DNA of 64,000 nucleotides from Microvelia longipes (GCA_018340805.1 JACMZG010001913.1:40344557-40408556); one strand, 5' to 3'; counted from the first letter of the stretch, positions 12,955-24,258 are shown. A program made the numbers and translations. The notes: generated from the sequence alone by a model not told the origin.

Positions 12955-13445
12955 ATAGCAAGAAAAAATCGGTACGGGGTACCTCGGAGCTTTTCCTGTT
13001 ACATCGGACACTTACTTCGCTCGTCCTCAGAAATACAGTTTGCCGAATTTATGCTGCAACATGCCTTCGGACTTGCTTTGCTCGTCTTTAGATAGTAAAT
13101 GCATCCGTGTCATCCACAGCGGTCGCACATACAGCACTGACCACGCTCAATGCTCCTCAGTTTTATAATTTTTCGAATATTTTGGTGTTATTATTTTGGG
13201 TTATAATGACGTCATAAATATTTTCCCAATAGCACAACTACAACGGTAGACTGATTTTATACAAAATTTCAACTCTCTAGCATAAATATACTGGGCGCTA
13301 CGATGATAACAGACATACAGACAGACAACTTTGCAAAAACCACTCAGGAGGTCTTAAAACACCTGAACGGATAATTCCGGCAACAACCCCATTTCGGATT
13401 GTTTTGCAAACACAATACTTTTCCTATATACCTGCGGTATAAATG
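12955..13445 (-). repeat. Interspersed repeat family A, reverse copy
   Basis: It reads in reverse from 'aaaaatcggtacggggtacc' through 'cttcgctcgtcctcag', 'gacgtcata', 'ctctagcataaatata' and 'ccactcaggaggtcttaaaa' to 'atatacctgcggtataaatg'. Every block is the reverse complement of the 51280-52055 copy, with the middle shortened. Confidence 0.75.
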
Positions 13446-13691
13446 AGGAAAATTAAAAATAGATCTAAAAATGTATTTAAGAAAAAATACAATACAGTAA
13501 AAAGCCTTTATGATGTAAATATAAATCAATATCAGGTTACAACGTAGCTGAAAGTTAAGTATGTAATTTCCATAATAAAAAATACATCAAAAAATTGACA
13601 TTAAACATAAAATAAATAAATAAACCAAATAATACTATATAAATAAAATTTAGACTATATGTTAGATCATTACATAAAACAAATTAAAATT

Positions 13692-13770
13692 AATAGGAAA
13701 TTAAAGCTATTATAGTAAATTGAAATTAATAGGAAATTAAAGCTATTATAGTAAATTGAAATTAATAATA
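13692..13770. repeat. Direct duplication of ~43 bp
   Basis: Two tandem copies of a unit containing 'ttaataggaaattaaagc' and 'tattatagtaaattgaaa', virtually identical. Confidence 0.85.
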
Positions 13771-13984
13771 ATATAATAACTAATTAAATAAAAACGAACA
13801 TAATAGATACATGCTTTCATTAAAGAAATTGGTAAAACAATTTAAAAAATTGATGAAGAAAAAACTTAATAAAAAACTTTATATCCACTTTAAGTACGAG
13901 AGATACGAGAAAAAAATAAACGCAGGTTAATATTAACAAGAAGATAGAATGCATGAATAATAATTAAGTCTATAGGTTATTAAT

Positions 13985-14195
13985 GGCTTTCACCCATCAG
14001 GGTATTCACCTTGCGAGAATCACCTCAGGTGGGATGCATCTAAAATCCTCTAAAAAATTAAATAAAGTTGGCAAAATATTTTTAATACAAATACAATTCA
14101 TATAAAATAATAAGGGCTTAGCCCGGGCTGTGAACCCTGGACCTCCTGTGCCGAAATCGAGTGCCTATACGATCCCGGCCATGGAGGCAGATAGG
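13985..14195 (-). mobile_element. tRNA-derived SINE-like element
   Basis: On the minus strand it starts with a tRNA-like head: 'atggccgggatcgtatagg' resembles an A box, and 'ccagggttcacagcccgg' resembles a B box. A non-coding body follows, shared with 12492-12675. The assignment rests on the paired boxes and the second copy. The A box is imperfect. Confidence 0.55.
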
Positions 14196-14277
14196 CTATT
14201 AAATATAATTATAAAATAAATAGCTTCGGATGCCCGTCTTACATAAAATAAAGTACGTATCTAGTGTAGTAGTGATA

Positions 14278-14292
14278 TGGGGGGGGGGAGAG
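14278..14292. repeat. Short poly(G) tract
   Basis: A run of about nine G in otherwise AT-rich DNA, with no associated feature. Confidence 0.8.
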
Positions 14293-14559
14293 GTAGTAAC
14301 ACTCCTAGTGATAGTGTTCTACTCCTATTAATTTCAAGTGTAGGTATATTTCATTTAATCTAGACAGAAGAGCCGTGGATTTCTATGGTTCTTCTTATGC
14401 TTTTTTCAAGCAATTATACATATTTTCACTGACTCATATAGTCTAGTGAAAACTAGGAACAACACGTGCCCTTGCTGTTAAATCAAACCTACATACACTT
14501 TAAACTACAAGCCAGACACACTATAGTATTATAATCTACTATGAGGGTCCTAAATTTTG

Positions 14560-14797
14560 CATATACCCAGTTTCATTTAGGGTAAGGGATCTTTAACGAG
14601 TACCTGACAACGCACAGGCTCGAGACCACCGGCTTAACGTCCCTTCTGAAGGACGTGGTACGCAGAATTTTCATCTCTCTCATAAAAATTCCAGAGGCCC
14701 GTGCTGGGTTTGAACCCATGACTAAATAAACTCAGAAGTCCATTCATTCTGTGTATTGGCCGTGTACCTTAACCACTACACCACGGGTGACTCCTAA
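14560..14797 (-). mobile_element. tRNA-derived SINE
   Basis: Read on the minus strand, the head has a clear A-box-like 'ggtgtagtggttaaggtac' and, about 50 bp later, a B-box-like 'gggttcaaaccc'. Together they form an RNA polymerase III type 2 promoter. The ~140-bp body that follows includes 'ctcgagcctgtgcgttgtc'. The head resembles a tRNA but lacks a full cloverleaf, so this is a SINE and not a tRNA gene. Confidence 0.7.
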
Positions 14798-14799
14798 GT

Positions 14800-15390
14800 A
14801 CGTATCTAAGTTATACATAAAGTACGAAGTATAGGTAAACATAAAGTATGTGTCACGTGCAAACATGAAATTGAATATCAACTTTGTTAAGTGATTGGTA
14901 TGGGTTATAGAGTAGGCAATAGGAAATTGCAATTTTCTTATCACTATGAGTTTCTGAATTTAGGACACGATTGGAAATTTAGAAGTCTATTGGAAATTGT
15001 TTAGGTTCCTATAATATCTAGTTAGGAAAGAAGCTCGAATAAAATTAAAGTCGAATTAATTTAAAACGGATTCTTGCCTGGTAAAAATTTAAATCCGACC
15101 GTCAAATTTTTTGTAAAACTTTTCTCAACATTGTTATGGACAACAATTTAAAACAGGACTTGGAAAGATTTTTAAATGGGTTAGAATTTTGGTTATTTCG
15201 TTATTATTTGTGTTTGAAAAAATATTTTAAGATTAGTTTTCTTCATTGTTAAGACTTCTAGTCTATAGATGAAAATATCTTCTTCCGTGATAAACAATTA
15301 ATTTCATTGGTTGAAAATCCGTTTTACACCAAAAGAAGTTAAAAAGTAGTTAGTAAATAGTATATTATGCTACTAGGCAGCAAAATGGAA
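14800..15390. other. Non-coding, no gene seen
   Basis: AT-rich spacer with no supported features. Confidence 0.5.
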
Positions 15391-15404
15391 TTTGCAGGAG
15401 TTTT

Positions 15405-15560
15405 ATAAATTTGCCCCAGCCAAAGGCGAGGGCGGCTATGGAAATACCTGCAGAGGCGTAAGCCGAGGCAGGTAATTAACCCAATTGACAGACGAGCGAA
15501 GCCGAGGCTGGCAAATGGCGAATTACCTGCAGAGGCGTAACCGAGGCAGGTATTAATTGC
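15405..15560. repeat. GC-richer short-unit repeat
   Basis: Imperfect repeats of 'acctgcagaggcgtaa(g)ccgaggcaggta' and 'gaagccgaggc'. The same kind of 'gcgaagccgagg' word occurs in family B (6150, 58190) and around 32560-32670, so these patches may share an origin. Confidence 0.6.
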
Positions 15561-15639
15561 ACGAGTCTGGCAATGTTTTCTGTTGCTGCATAGTAGCATA
15601 TACTATTTTATCGTACTAACGGCAGAAAAAATCACAAGA

Positions 15640-16390
15640 GATTATTTAAATACTTGCTGCGAGATTTACAGGCAGTAAATACCTGCTTTGAAGTAGATGC
15701 AAGCTGACAATATCAGGTTGGAGTGTGGTCCAATACTCGTCAATGTCACAATGTTTGTATTTTTATTCACTTCACTGTTGTTCTCACTCATTATTTTAGT
15801 AACTTAACTTTAGTTTACAGATTTAGTTTTTGATAACGTTCTATTTTTGTAACTTTATATACTTAAACTAAATATAGCAACATGATATACAAAATCTGAC
15901 GACTTAAACATTAAAAATCTGTCGATTCATAAACAGCTGGTAAAAATTAATTTAATGCCAAAATTATCAGTGTTGCCAATTGTTTCCAAAAACATTATAT
16001 ATTATTAGATAAACAAATGTTAAATGTTAAACATTTAATAATAATATCGTAATTTTAAGTAACAATAAAAAGTTACATACTAGACAAAGCTAGAATAAGT
16101 CATAGTTTAAAAATAAAACAATACCGAAATTCACGCAATAATTTGTAAAATAATAACCTCCGCTCATTCATTCCCGCCTAGGGTTTTGACTTGTTTCCCA
16201 TTTATTTAAATAGCCCATAACTCCTAGTAATTTTTTTCATTACCAAACAATTTTTGCGTACTGTTTTGAAACATTTTGCGTACTGTTTTTAAAATATTTC
16301 CGTATTGTTGACAGTGTAGTAAAATGACATTTTGCAGCTTAAAAACAGCCCAGTAATGGCTATTTTGCTGCCGTGAGTAGATAAAATTGA
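15640..16390 (+). repeat. Interspersed repeat family C, copy 2
   Basis: Collinear with 4790-5620 through 'gattcataaacagctgg', 'ttatcagtgttgccaat', 'taacctccgctcattc' and 'gtagata'. Non-coding. Confidence 0.65.
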
Positions 16391-16587
16391 TTTTTAGGGC
16401 AACACCCTAAAATTTTACAAGGGAGGGTCTTACAATAAATAAATTACGTCAACGTCAGATGTTAAAATCTTATTGCACCTCGAGTCAAATGTAAATTTAC
16501 CCCACAACAATAACCTCTCTCGGCTTTCCCTTAAAGATTGTTTGTGTTGATGTGTGTCATTCTTATATAATGACAATGTCGTTTAAC

Positions 16588-17095
16588 TAATTGACATCAA
16601 GGATCTTGAATAAAGGGATGATCATTAAGAACTTTCTGACCCCATGGAAATTTTATGAGATAGAAAATAGGAGTAAACTTACCTTCCCATGGTTATTAAT
16701 GAACAAAGACGCAACGCAGGTTATGTAGCAGTTGTCGGTTTGCATCTCAACTTTCTTCTGTGCTTCTGTGATTTTCATTGTGGTGCTTGTTAAGTCATTT
16801 GTGCTTATTTAATTCTTAATTTTGGACTATACTTTGCCACTTCAGTGAGTGATAATTTAAGCGTGTTTATGACCTTTTCAAGCAATAAACAATGGGAAAT
16901 AATTGAGAGGTAAGTTTGCCTCTAAAATTTAATACCTGCGCTGTTATAAGAATTGTAAGCATGCGCGTGTACCATGTGCAGTTGTTTTTGACGTGTGTTT
17001 CGTGTGAATTCTTCTAATTTTGGTTTTCGATGGGGTCACTATTTTGAATGGCAAATCGACTTAGTGCGTCATCCCCTTTATTCAAGATCCTTGAT
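16588..17095. mobile_element. MITE with ~25-bp terminal inverted repeats
   Basis: The left end 'aaggatcttgaataaaggga' is the reverse complement of the right end around 17068-17092, with one mismatch. The insertion interrupts an LTR whose empty counterpart is seen at 17798-17923, so the boundaries are known to a few bases. The interior is non-coding. The superfamily is not determined. Confidence 0.75.
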
Positions 17096-17204
17096 TGTCA
17101 TATAGTCACAATTAAATTCATTCACTTTTAAATGTCCAAGAAATTATTATTGCGTATCTATTACAAAACACAATGAAGAAAAATGAATAATTTGATGTAG
17201 AGAT

Positions 17205-17483
17205 TTGGTGACCTTAAATCAAGATATTTATTTTCCTGATATACCTAACTTAGATAATAAACCTGACAGTGATGTTGAAAATGGAAAAACCAGTACTGAT
17301 GATTCTAAAAATAATAGTACTGATAGTAAACTAACTAGGACTGATAAATATTCAGACGACAGCAGTGAGTCTAGTTCATACCAAGATGAACAAGAAAATG
17401 ACCATGACATCAAGGATGACTCCAATAAAGTCTCAGAGGAACAAAATGGATCAACAGAGAACCCTGAAACTGAAAATACCTGA
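17205..17483 (+). CDS. Acidic low-complexity ORF inside the LTR element (relic)
   Basis: An open stretch of about 92 codons, rich in D, S, E and N, with no conserved domain visible. It starts on a GTG-type codon, ends at TGA, and is followed at 17538 by a second short open stretch. It lies between the two LTRs and is probably a remnant of an internal coding region, such as the variable linker of a polyprotein. There is no evidence that it is expressed. Confidence 0.25.
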   Translation: MVTLNQDIYFPDIPNLDNKPDSDVENGKTSTDDSKNNSTDSKLTRTDKYSDDSSESSSYQDEQENDHDIKDDSNKVSEEQNGSTENPETENT

Positions 17484-17537
17484 GTACTTGGGGATAGATC
17501 TAGTTTAAAATTATCTTCGAAATTTTAAGATTTTTTC

Positions 17538-17789
17538 ATGTCGGCTGCTGCTCAAGTTATAAAAATTCCAGAACCTACAAACCTAAAATATAGTCAAGCG
17601 ATTATTTTAGCTTCATTACGTGAAAAACAAGGAAGGGGCTTAAATGAAACGTCTAGCCCTGCTTTTCGTATAAAGACAGACGTAAAAGTTTCCAAGTTTG
17701 CTCATTCCAAACCTCAGATATCTCTAATCTCTGACTATCCAAGATTGCAGAAGCTCTGCAAAGAAGTTAAAGTAACTACTTCAGAATGA
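17538..17789 (+). CDS. Short ORF inside the LTR element (relic)
   Basis: 83 codons starting with ATG, ending at TGA just upstream of the putative polypurine tract. It is lysine- and serine-rich with no recognised motif. Its position next to the 3' LTR suggests the residue of a retroelement coding region or a chance ORF. Confidence 0.25.
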   Translation: MSAAAQVIKIPEPTNLKYSQAIILASLREKQGRGLNETSSPAFRIKTDVKVSKFAHSKPQISLISDYPRLQKLCKEVKVTTSE

Positions 17790-17924
17790 GGGAGGGTGTT
17801 GATGTATGTCATTCTTATAAAATGACAATGTCGTTTCACTAACTGTCATTAAGTCACAATTAAATTCATTTTCTTTGGAATGCCCAAGAAATTATAATTG
17901 CTTATCTATTATAAAACACAATAA

Positions 17925-18490
17925 TATGTTATAAGGCTTTGCTACAGGATCTGAATACATAATGCCCTCGGCTTTCGCCATACAAACCAATATGGCATAA
18001 ACCATAGCATAGTCCAAAAGAAATAATAACATTTTTCACTTTTTCTCTCCGAATTATTCCTTTCAACCTTGGTTGGAAATAAACTTCCGACTTAGCAGTA
18101 AACAAATACGTGTCTGGATACTTGAAGCTTTGTACCTTACTAGTCTAACCCTAAATAGATTGATGTTTTTATGAAAAAAAAAAACCTTGAGATATGTTAA
18201 ACTTATTACTCAGCTTCAAACTTTTCCTCGGCTAAAGATAAGAAACACAAAATTCTCTCCCCTGCTTCATATACAAACCCCTCAATAATGTTGAAGTTTA
18301 TAAGCTTAAGAAAACCACCTAGCGAACAAAATATAAATATTTTCCACTACTTTACTCTCTTGAAGATATTGGAGCTTTTTGGTATCTTATTTCTTCCAGC
18401 CGGTTTTCACTTAATTTAGAAAGAAATGCGTTCTAGAAAATGTGTGGTGTATTTACTTAGGTTGGATATTTACAAAAAAACATTATTGGA
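17925..18490. other. Non-coding, no gene seen
   Basis: AT-rich spacer; nothing recognised. Confidence 0.5.
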
Positions 18491-18492
18491 TA

Positions 18493-18640
18493 AGCGCTTA
18501 CAAACTACTGATGATGACATTCAACCTGACTACACTAATGATGACCCCTTTGTAGTTTGAAAGCGCTTTCAATCTACTGATAATGACTTGCAACCTGACT
18601 ACGCTGATGATGGCCCCTTTTGTAAGTTTAAAGCGCTTCG
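18493..18640. repeat. Two-copy direct repeat (~66 bp)
   Basis: Units run from 'aagcgctt(a/t)caa(a/t)ctactgat' through 'caacctgactac' to 'gatgaccccttt'. The second copy differs by a few substitutions. Confidence 0.8.
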
Positions 18641-19482
18641 CTAATAAAGTTTTGTTTTTAGTTTTAATTATTTGTCATGGACTCTATTCACGCTCATTCT
18701 AATTATAAATATCCGAAAAATGTAGTTAAATTTGTGAAAATTAAAATTAAGTTTTATGGAACTTTCTTTTTTACACCATTTAAAAATTAGGTTTACTATA
18801 ATTGTGTCAACTATTTATGTTTTGCAAAACTGATTTAATCTATATATATATAAAAATAAGTTGAACATTTTGGTTGCTTATAACTCGAAAACTATTTAAA
18901 GTATCGAGACCAAAGTTTAAACTTGGACTATCATATATCAGAAGGAGTCATAAACTATGTCAGATCTTGCCTGATGAGAGCTAAAATAACAGTAGGGGAT
19001 TAGTGTAAAAATTATTTTTTTGAGTGCTTACGGCTCGGAATTTAATTGATAGATCTTGACTAAACTTTAAACTTAGAATGCTCATAGGTCTGAGTAGTCA
19101 CTCAAGTCTTATCGAGACTCGTTAGACAATAATATAGGTTTAGTGCAACACTAAATTTAAGTGCTTCCACATTGGAATCTAATCGATGGATCTTGACTAA
19201 ACTCTACACTTAAACGAACTCTTCACTCATAGGTCATATTGACCACATTATACGTCTCAACTAAATTAACAAAAGTTTAACATTTGTTACATTTGTTCTT
19301 AACATAAGTTAAGAACATTTCAGTTGCACCAACATATTCAATCATAACAATATAATAAAAATGTTGATTCTTCTGGCTGAATACATGTTTTACCCTTAAC
19401 CATGTCTTAAGTCGTGTCATAAAGATGAAAATGTTATTTTTTTACAATGCTATTGTTGACACATAACATGTTGTCAACATAC

Positions 19483-19648
19483 CTTGTTGTTCCTTGTGAT
19501 TTTAAAAAAAATGTATTAATAATGTATTATACCTTGTTGTTCCTTGTGATTTTAAAAAAAATGTATTAAAATGTATTATGTATGTCAAACAAGACCTTTG
19601 TAAAAAAAACTACCGGATACAGTTATTTTAGTATCTACTTACCAATTT

Positions 19649-19690
<42 letters not shown>
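19483..19690. repeat. Two-copy direct repeat and poly(A) tract
   Basis: 'accttgttgttccttgtgat' plus an A-run and 'atgtatta' is repeated twice at 19487-19580. A ~40-base poly(A) run follows at 19651-19690. The poly(A) has no clear retroposon body upstream, and collapse or expansion during assembly is likely. Confidence 0.75.
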
Positions 19691-19691
<1 letters not shown>

Positions 19692-19991
19692 AATCTAAAG
19701 GAAATAAAAGCCTTAAATAATTAACAAGAATATAATTATTTACATAACATTCTGTATCAAGCTGATAATCATCGCAGTATTGCATGCCGTTTATAATAAT
19801 AAAGTTAATTATAACAATTATTTTTCATGATAAAGGCACTTATTCAACTAAGAACTAGTTACAGTGGCTTCTCCAGTTACGCAATTAGATTCCTTTTTTC
19901 CATGAAAATTCTAGAAAACCATGAAAAGAATTAAATAGTGTTCGAATCCTGGTAAGGATTTTTTTACATTAAATAACTTCGTAACTACAAA

Positions 19992-20424
19992 ATAATTCTG
20001 GTGTGGTGATCCGCATATCAGGCGAATTTCCTTTAGAATGCGAGTGTCCGCGCTTAACAATCCATTTTTTGCACTATTCGTAACTCATTTTTCTGTATTC
20101 TTCAAAGAAAATGCGCTAAAGCCTTTAAAAAAATCACCAAGAAATCAACTGATCATTAAACTAGTGCTAATAATGGTGTTCAATCCCAGCCAATTTTAGA
20201 GGCACATATTTGTACAGCCAACAGGATATTTAAGCGCATTTTTTTCGGAAAATAAAGAAAAATGAGTTACGTGTAGTGCTTGATAATTGAGCAACTGCTC
20301 AAGTTATAAAGCGTAAGTCGGAAGCTTAAGTAAGAAATGAATTGTTAAGAAGGGAAAGGAGTTAAGTACATTCCAAAATAAATTTGCCCGACGTGCGGAC
20401 CACCGCGTCAGAATTGTTTTTATT
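19992..20424. mobile_element. MITE with ~75-bp imperfect terminal inverted repeats
   Basis: The left end ('ttctggtgtggtgatccgca') is the reverse complement, with mismatches, of the right end ('gtgcggaccaccgcgtcaga'). The homology continues through 'aattcgcc'-like and 'cgcttaacaatcc'-like blocks. A related copy lies at 59150-59572. There is no transposase. Superfamily unassigned. Confidence 0.75.
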
Positions 20425-20596
20425 TGCTTCCTATGCAGTAAAGTACCAACATTTTTCGTTTTTTATTGTCAAGGCAATAAAAATCACTCTTTAATGATAA
20501 ACTTAACGCTTTTAAGTTCACATAAAAGTAAAACATGGTGGCAACCTTTTTAACAGATTTTATCCTATCTAAGAAGGAATATTTAAGTAAATTTAC

Positions 20597-20683
20597 CTTT
20601 ATGTTAAATCTGTACCTGCCATTAGGTACAACCATTTTACTTAAATCAATTTGCACATCTAGATTGTTTAAAGTATAGTTTCC
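20597..20683 (-). CDS. Exon 3 (of those visible) of a DUF1091-like host gene
   Basis: The 87-nt minus-strand exon is bounded by a polypyrimidine-TTTCAG acceptor and an AAAG|GTAAAT donor. It encodes 29 residues beginning GNYTLNNLDVQIDL and ending RYRFNIK. Joined in phase 0 to the preceding exon, whose last residues are CPVVK, it gives the 'CP..KG.Y' signature typical of the insect DUF1091 family. That family resembles MD-2-related lipid-recognition proteins, which are small, secreted and beta-rich. The C-terminal exon(s) were not found, and a MITE lies just downstream at 19992-20424. Function in this organism is unknown; lipid or odorant binding would be a guess. Confidence 0.7.
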
Positions 20684-21624
20684 CTGAAATAAAAAGCAAT
20701 TTTAATTGTTTTGATAACTAGTCCTAACAAAAGAATAAATAGAATGTCAGAAAGTATACGAGAGAACTCAGTATGAACTCGGTGCTGGCATCTAGCAGCA
20801 GCTCTGAAACTAACTCTCCTTGCCATACATTTTCTTAATTTCCTAACTTAGTATTATGATATAATTTCGTTTTTTATTAACATTTTAAGGACTCGAGTAT
20901 CTAATTGAAATTATAAAGCTAATTGTTGGATTAATTAGTTTTTTTTGCTAAAAATAAGACGACAGTGTCGCGATCTCGTAGTTGGTGAAATTACCAAAAA
21001 ACACACTAGCGCTCCTTTAAACTGGCTACGGAACTTACTTTTTCTTGTCCTAAGCAGCAAATCCCAGGATCATTTATCTGTATCTATTTATACTTTGGAC
21101 CTGACATACCAATTACCTATTGTAAATTTAATATTTATTGAATTTTGAGGTGAGGAAGTGAACTCTAAAACTAAAATGGCGAGGAAAAGCGTGGCGAATC
21201 TAATAAGAGGCATACTTCTTCAAGGTTATAAATAATATAGTATTCCCTTTTATTTCCACCTATTATTATTATTTTGTTTTGTTTAATTCTCAGTGTTCCC
21301 ACTGGTTAAAGGAAGGTACGGAATAAGTCAAGCACTCTTACTTTTATTTTATTTTATTTTTATTATTATTATTACTATTATTATTTATCTTTATTTATAA
21401 TAATTAAAATTTAGCGACAAAACCACCATGGCGCCGCATATAAACTACTATAACCATCAAGGGAAACTGAATTTACCACTATTTTTCTATCTCTAACGTT
21501 TGCGGGTTTAGTAGGATTCTCATTTGGTCATCACCATTATTAAAGATTCTACGACATAGCAAAATGGATCTGTAAGTAATTTAGTAGCAGAGTTTAAAAA
21601 AAAGCAATTTAGCAAAGTTAATAC

Positions 21625-21801
21625 CTTTACAACAGGACAAGGAAGTCTGGGCAACTTGGGCCGGATAGTGTCAAGTATGTACTTATATTGTGCTGTTTTA
21701 CCAAACATTGATAACATCTCTGAACAAAGCTTGTTAATTTTCATTTTAAAGAAATTTTTTACCCATGTACCTCCTCCCCACACATCTAGCACGATAAGAC
21801 C
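21625..21801 (-). CDS. Exon 2 (of those visible) of a DUF1091-like host gene
   Basis: The 177-nt minus-strand exon has a TTTGATTTGCAG acceptor and an AAAG|GTATTA donor, and is open throughout. It encodes 59 residues containing LDVWGGGTWVKNFF, a cysteine (INKLCSEML) and CPVVK at the end. In the DUF1091 family a W..GGW-like patch is followed by conserved cysteines and a CP motif before 'KG.Y', and the order here matches. The phase is 0 at both ends. Only about 257 bp separate it from the densovirus-derived palindrome that starts at 22058, so the viral cluster lies in its upstream intron. Confidence 0.75.
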
Positions 21802-22057
21802 CTGCAAATCAAAATTGATACATTGTTATACTTATGTTATAGTGTATAAGTCCGTATCTATGTAAATGCAAATATAATTTTGGAAATGTAACAACTAAAC
21901 CGAAAATTGTGTTTTCTAGAATAAACTGACTGTAGACTGTACATGTAGAACACAGTAGAATACTGTAGACTGACTGTCTTTAAAATGACAGATACATAGA
22001 ATGTACATGAAATGAAATGAAAGTAGAAAATTACGATTTTGTAACAGAAGGAGTACC

Positions 22058-22195
22058 TGATTTCCGAGTCCTAGAGTTGGGCGGGCTATTTGTCTAATAT
22101 GCACTGGCAATGGGCAAGCGCGGAAGCACTCGCTGCTTCCGCGCGCCCGGCCAGCATTAGACAAATAGCCCGCCAACTCTAGGACTCGGAAATCA
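22058..22195. repeat. Densovirus terminal palindrome, copy 1 outer end
   Basis: A near-perfect hairpin of about 138 nt. Its arms run from 'tgatttccgagtcctagagt' at the left to the reverse complement at 22176-22195. The central stem contains GGAAGCA-CTCGC-TGCTTCC. The small asymmetric loop (CTCGC) is the reverse complement of the loop in copy 3 (GCGAG) although the capsid gene faces the same way, as expected of flip and flop forms of a parvoviral terminus. The left arm carries some unpaired extra bases. The right arm passes directly into mid-capsid sequence. Confidence 0.85.
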
Positions 22196-23688
22196 ACGTG
22201 AGATACTAAACAGTAGTGCTGATTACTTATCTCAAATCCAAGAACTACGAGACAGTGTTAATAATCCAAACACTTTTCAAAGTGCTAGCGATAGATTAAA
22301 TAAACAAAGAGGATTAGGAAGACCTGCTGCTACATCAACTCAAAATCCGGAACTAGTAATCAAGATAACGAAGAAACATTAAATCCCGAGAATTATTTTG
22401 AAGATATGGACTTATTTAATAACGTTAATACACAAATGGATACCGTCGATGGGCCAGTGATAAAAAACAACAAACGGTGGTGGAGGTGCAACTGTCGGTG
22501 GACCTTCCGTGATGGGCCAAGCTCAACAATTGCAAATTTTACATAATCCTAATATTAAGCCTCAAACGATTACCATTAGGCATTCACATCTATTCCAGAC
22601 CTGGGGTTATAAATTTAAAATGTGGGAGAATACTACGGTAAATAAATCGTACTTATTACATTATCCTCTGGCTCTTTTACCTGTGGACTTATTACCTTTT
22701 TACTTATCCCATCTGAGTTTGAAAACTTACCCAAAGGTTGTTTTGTAGAACAAGTATTTGTTAAAGTGACACCTAAAGGAATACGTTGTAGTTTTGATAC
22801 TGGTACTACAATAAGTAGTAGCGCTAATAATCAGCAAACCTTGTTCGGTATATCTTCTGTGGGGTTGAACCATAAATATCTCCTACGTCACAGATTAGTA
22901 AAGCACAATGCTACTAAGCCCATGGAGCCACAGTATGAATTAATAAAAGAGGATAATGTAAAAGAATTTAGTTGATCGTTTGTGGGGACCCACTACTGAA
23001 AAGTTTCCTAACATTGAATATCCTACTTGTTTGTGGACTATACGTTCTTTACCATTTTAACTAGTTTCCATTTTCCATTTGAAGGCAATACAGGTAATAC
23101 CATTTTTAGTTTAGATACTGGGCTGATTGACTTAACTTCTAACACAAATGTGTTTAATATTTTAGACCATAAAGATGTACCATGTATCAATTACTCTTAC
23201 AAACCAAAGTTTTCTCATGTAAGGTAAAACAAAACATAGTTGGTACTGATAATATTGTAAAAGGTACAGATATTTGGCTAGGAAATAATTATACTATTAG
23301 AAATACCAGCGTGACAGTTGACGGTGGTAAAATTAATTTTACTGATTCGCCTGTGTCATGGGAACATGACAATGATACATAGTTCCATTAGAACAAGCTA
23401 CTTATAAATCAACACCTAAACATGTTTTTCACTCTACGTCTCAGCCTCAAGTTCATATTGGCATTTTACCTGTACAAAAGTAACGCCCCATCTGATGTAA
23501 GTCCAGATTTTGTGAATGCCTCTGCTATATTTTATATAGAAACAGAAATTGTTATCAAAACTGATATCAATTCAATCTTTAATCGTGCCAATATCGCTTG
23601 TCATATGGATTCAGTTTATGATCGTCAATATGATGTCACCAATATGTATAATACTGAACATTATGCTGGTATGCTTAATGTAACTTAA
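22189..23688 (+). pseudogene. VP: Endogenous densovirus capsid gene, 5'-truncated copy 1
   Basis: Almost identical to the intact capsid ORF at 35122-37005, but homology starts at the point equivalent to 35501. About 126 N-terminal codons are absent, including the phospholipase A2 motif. The reading frame is broken by at least eight one-base differences from copy 3: missing bases near 22349, 22451, 22710, 23060 and 23217, and extra or missing bases near 22970, 23372 and 23480. Nearly all lie in or next to short homopolymers. The gene ends at the same stop as copy 3. It cannot be expressed as a single protein in the assembled form. Whether the breaks are real or sequencing error is open. Confidence 0.9.
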
Positions 23689-23807
23689 ATTTAAAGGAAT
23701 AGGAAATTGTAAAAAAACAATAATTAAATAGAATATGCACTTTATTTGTTCTTAACAATATATACAAGTTTAATAAAATAATTAAAATCAGTAAAAATGT
23801 GTTTTTT

Positions 23808-23993
23808 TTATTCCATATCCTCTATCATCATTATATTATATTAACAAACAAATCGTAAACGGCAACAGGTAATATTTTTATTAAATTCATTAAAGTCGTT
23901 TTATGAAATGTTATTTATACATGCGACAGTTAAATTCATCATTATCAGGAAAAACATATCTGTTTGTACAAACAATAACAGGTGTCCTTTGAA
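23808..23993 (-). pseudogene. NS1: NS1 3'-terminal fragment, copy 1
   Basis: The last ~60 codons of the densovirus NS1 frame lie tail-to-tail with the truncated capsid gene. They match 37125-37310 of copy 3 with small deletions. Homology stops after 'ggtgtcctttgaa', where the sequence passes into terminal-palindrome DNA at about 24000. Everything upstream (helicase core, nuclease domain, NS promoter) is absent in this copy. Confidence 0.85.
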
Positions 23994-24007
23994 GTGCCTA
24001 TGACCTA

Positions 24008-24258
24008 TTTTGTCTTTTGAAAGAAAGATTCATAATTCCCTTCTACATCTACTACGACGACAACGACATGTCCGAGTCCTAGAGTTGGCGGGCTATTTGT
24101 CTAATATGCACTGGCAATGGGCAAGCGCGGAAGCACTCGCTGCTTCCGCGCCCGGCCAGCATTAGACAAATAGCCCCCAACTCTAGGACTCGGACATGTC
24201 GTTGTCGTCGTAGTAGATGTAGAAGGGAATTATGAATCTTTCTTTCAAAAGACAAATA
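24008..24258. repeat. Densovirus terminal palindrome joining copies 1 and 2
   Basis: A palindrome of about 250 bp. 'ttttgtcttttgaaagaaag' at the left is mirrored at 24233-24258, with the same GC-rich core as at 22058 and 34776 (centre near 24140, loop CTCGC). The right arm continues into terminal-repeat DNA ('gcaaggtcatgggtgcataa') up to about 24297, shared with the capsid side of copy 3. A full mirrored terminus between two genome copies is what parvoviral dimer intermediates contain. Confidence 0.85.

Larger units (their letters stand above)
16545..17923 (+). mobile_element. Small non-autonomous LTR retroelement, 5' LTR split by a MITE
   Basis: A ~126-bp repeat starting TGTTGATG occurs at 17798-17923. 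It also occurs, interrupted, at 16545-16587 plus 17096-17172. A purine-rich 'gagggaggg' stands directly before the downstream copy, as expected of a polypurine tract before a 3' LTR. The ~625-bp interior has two short open stretches (17205-17483, acidic and S/D/E-rich; 17538-17789), neither with gag or pol motifs that I recognise. It is best read as an internally deleted LTR element. No target duplication was confirmed. Confidence 0.55.

Noticed and set aside
14560..14797. Functional tRNA on the minus strand
   Set aside because: A and B boxes are good, but the acceptor and anticodon stems do not form and a long body follows, so it is a SINE.
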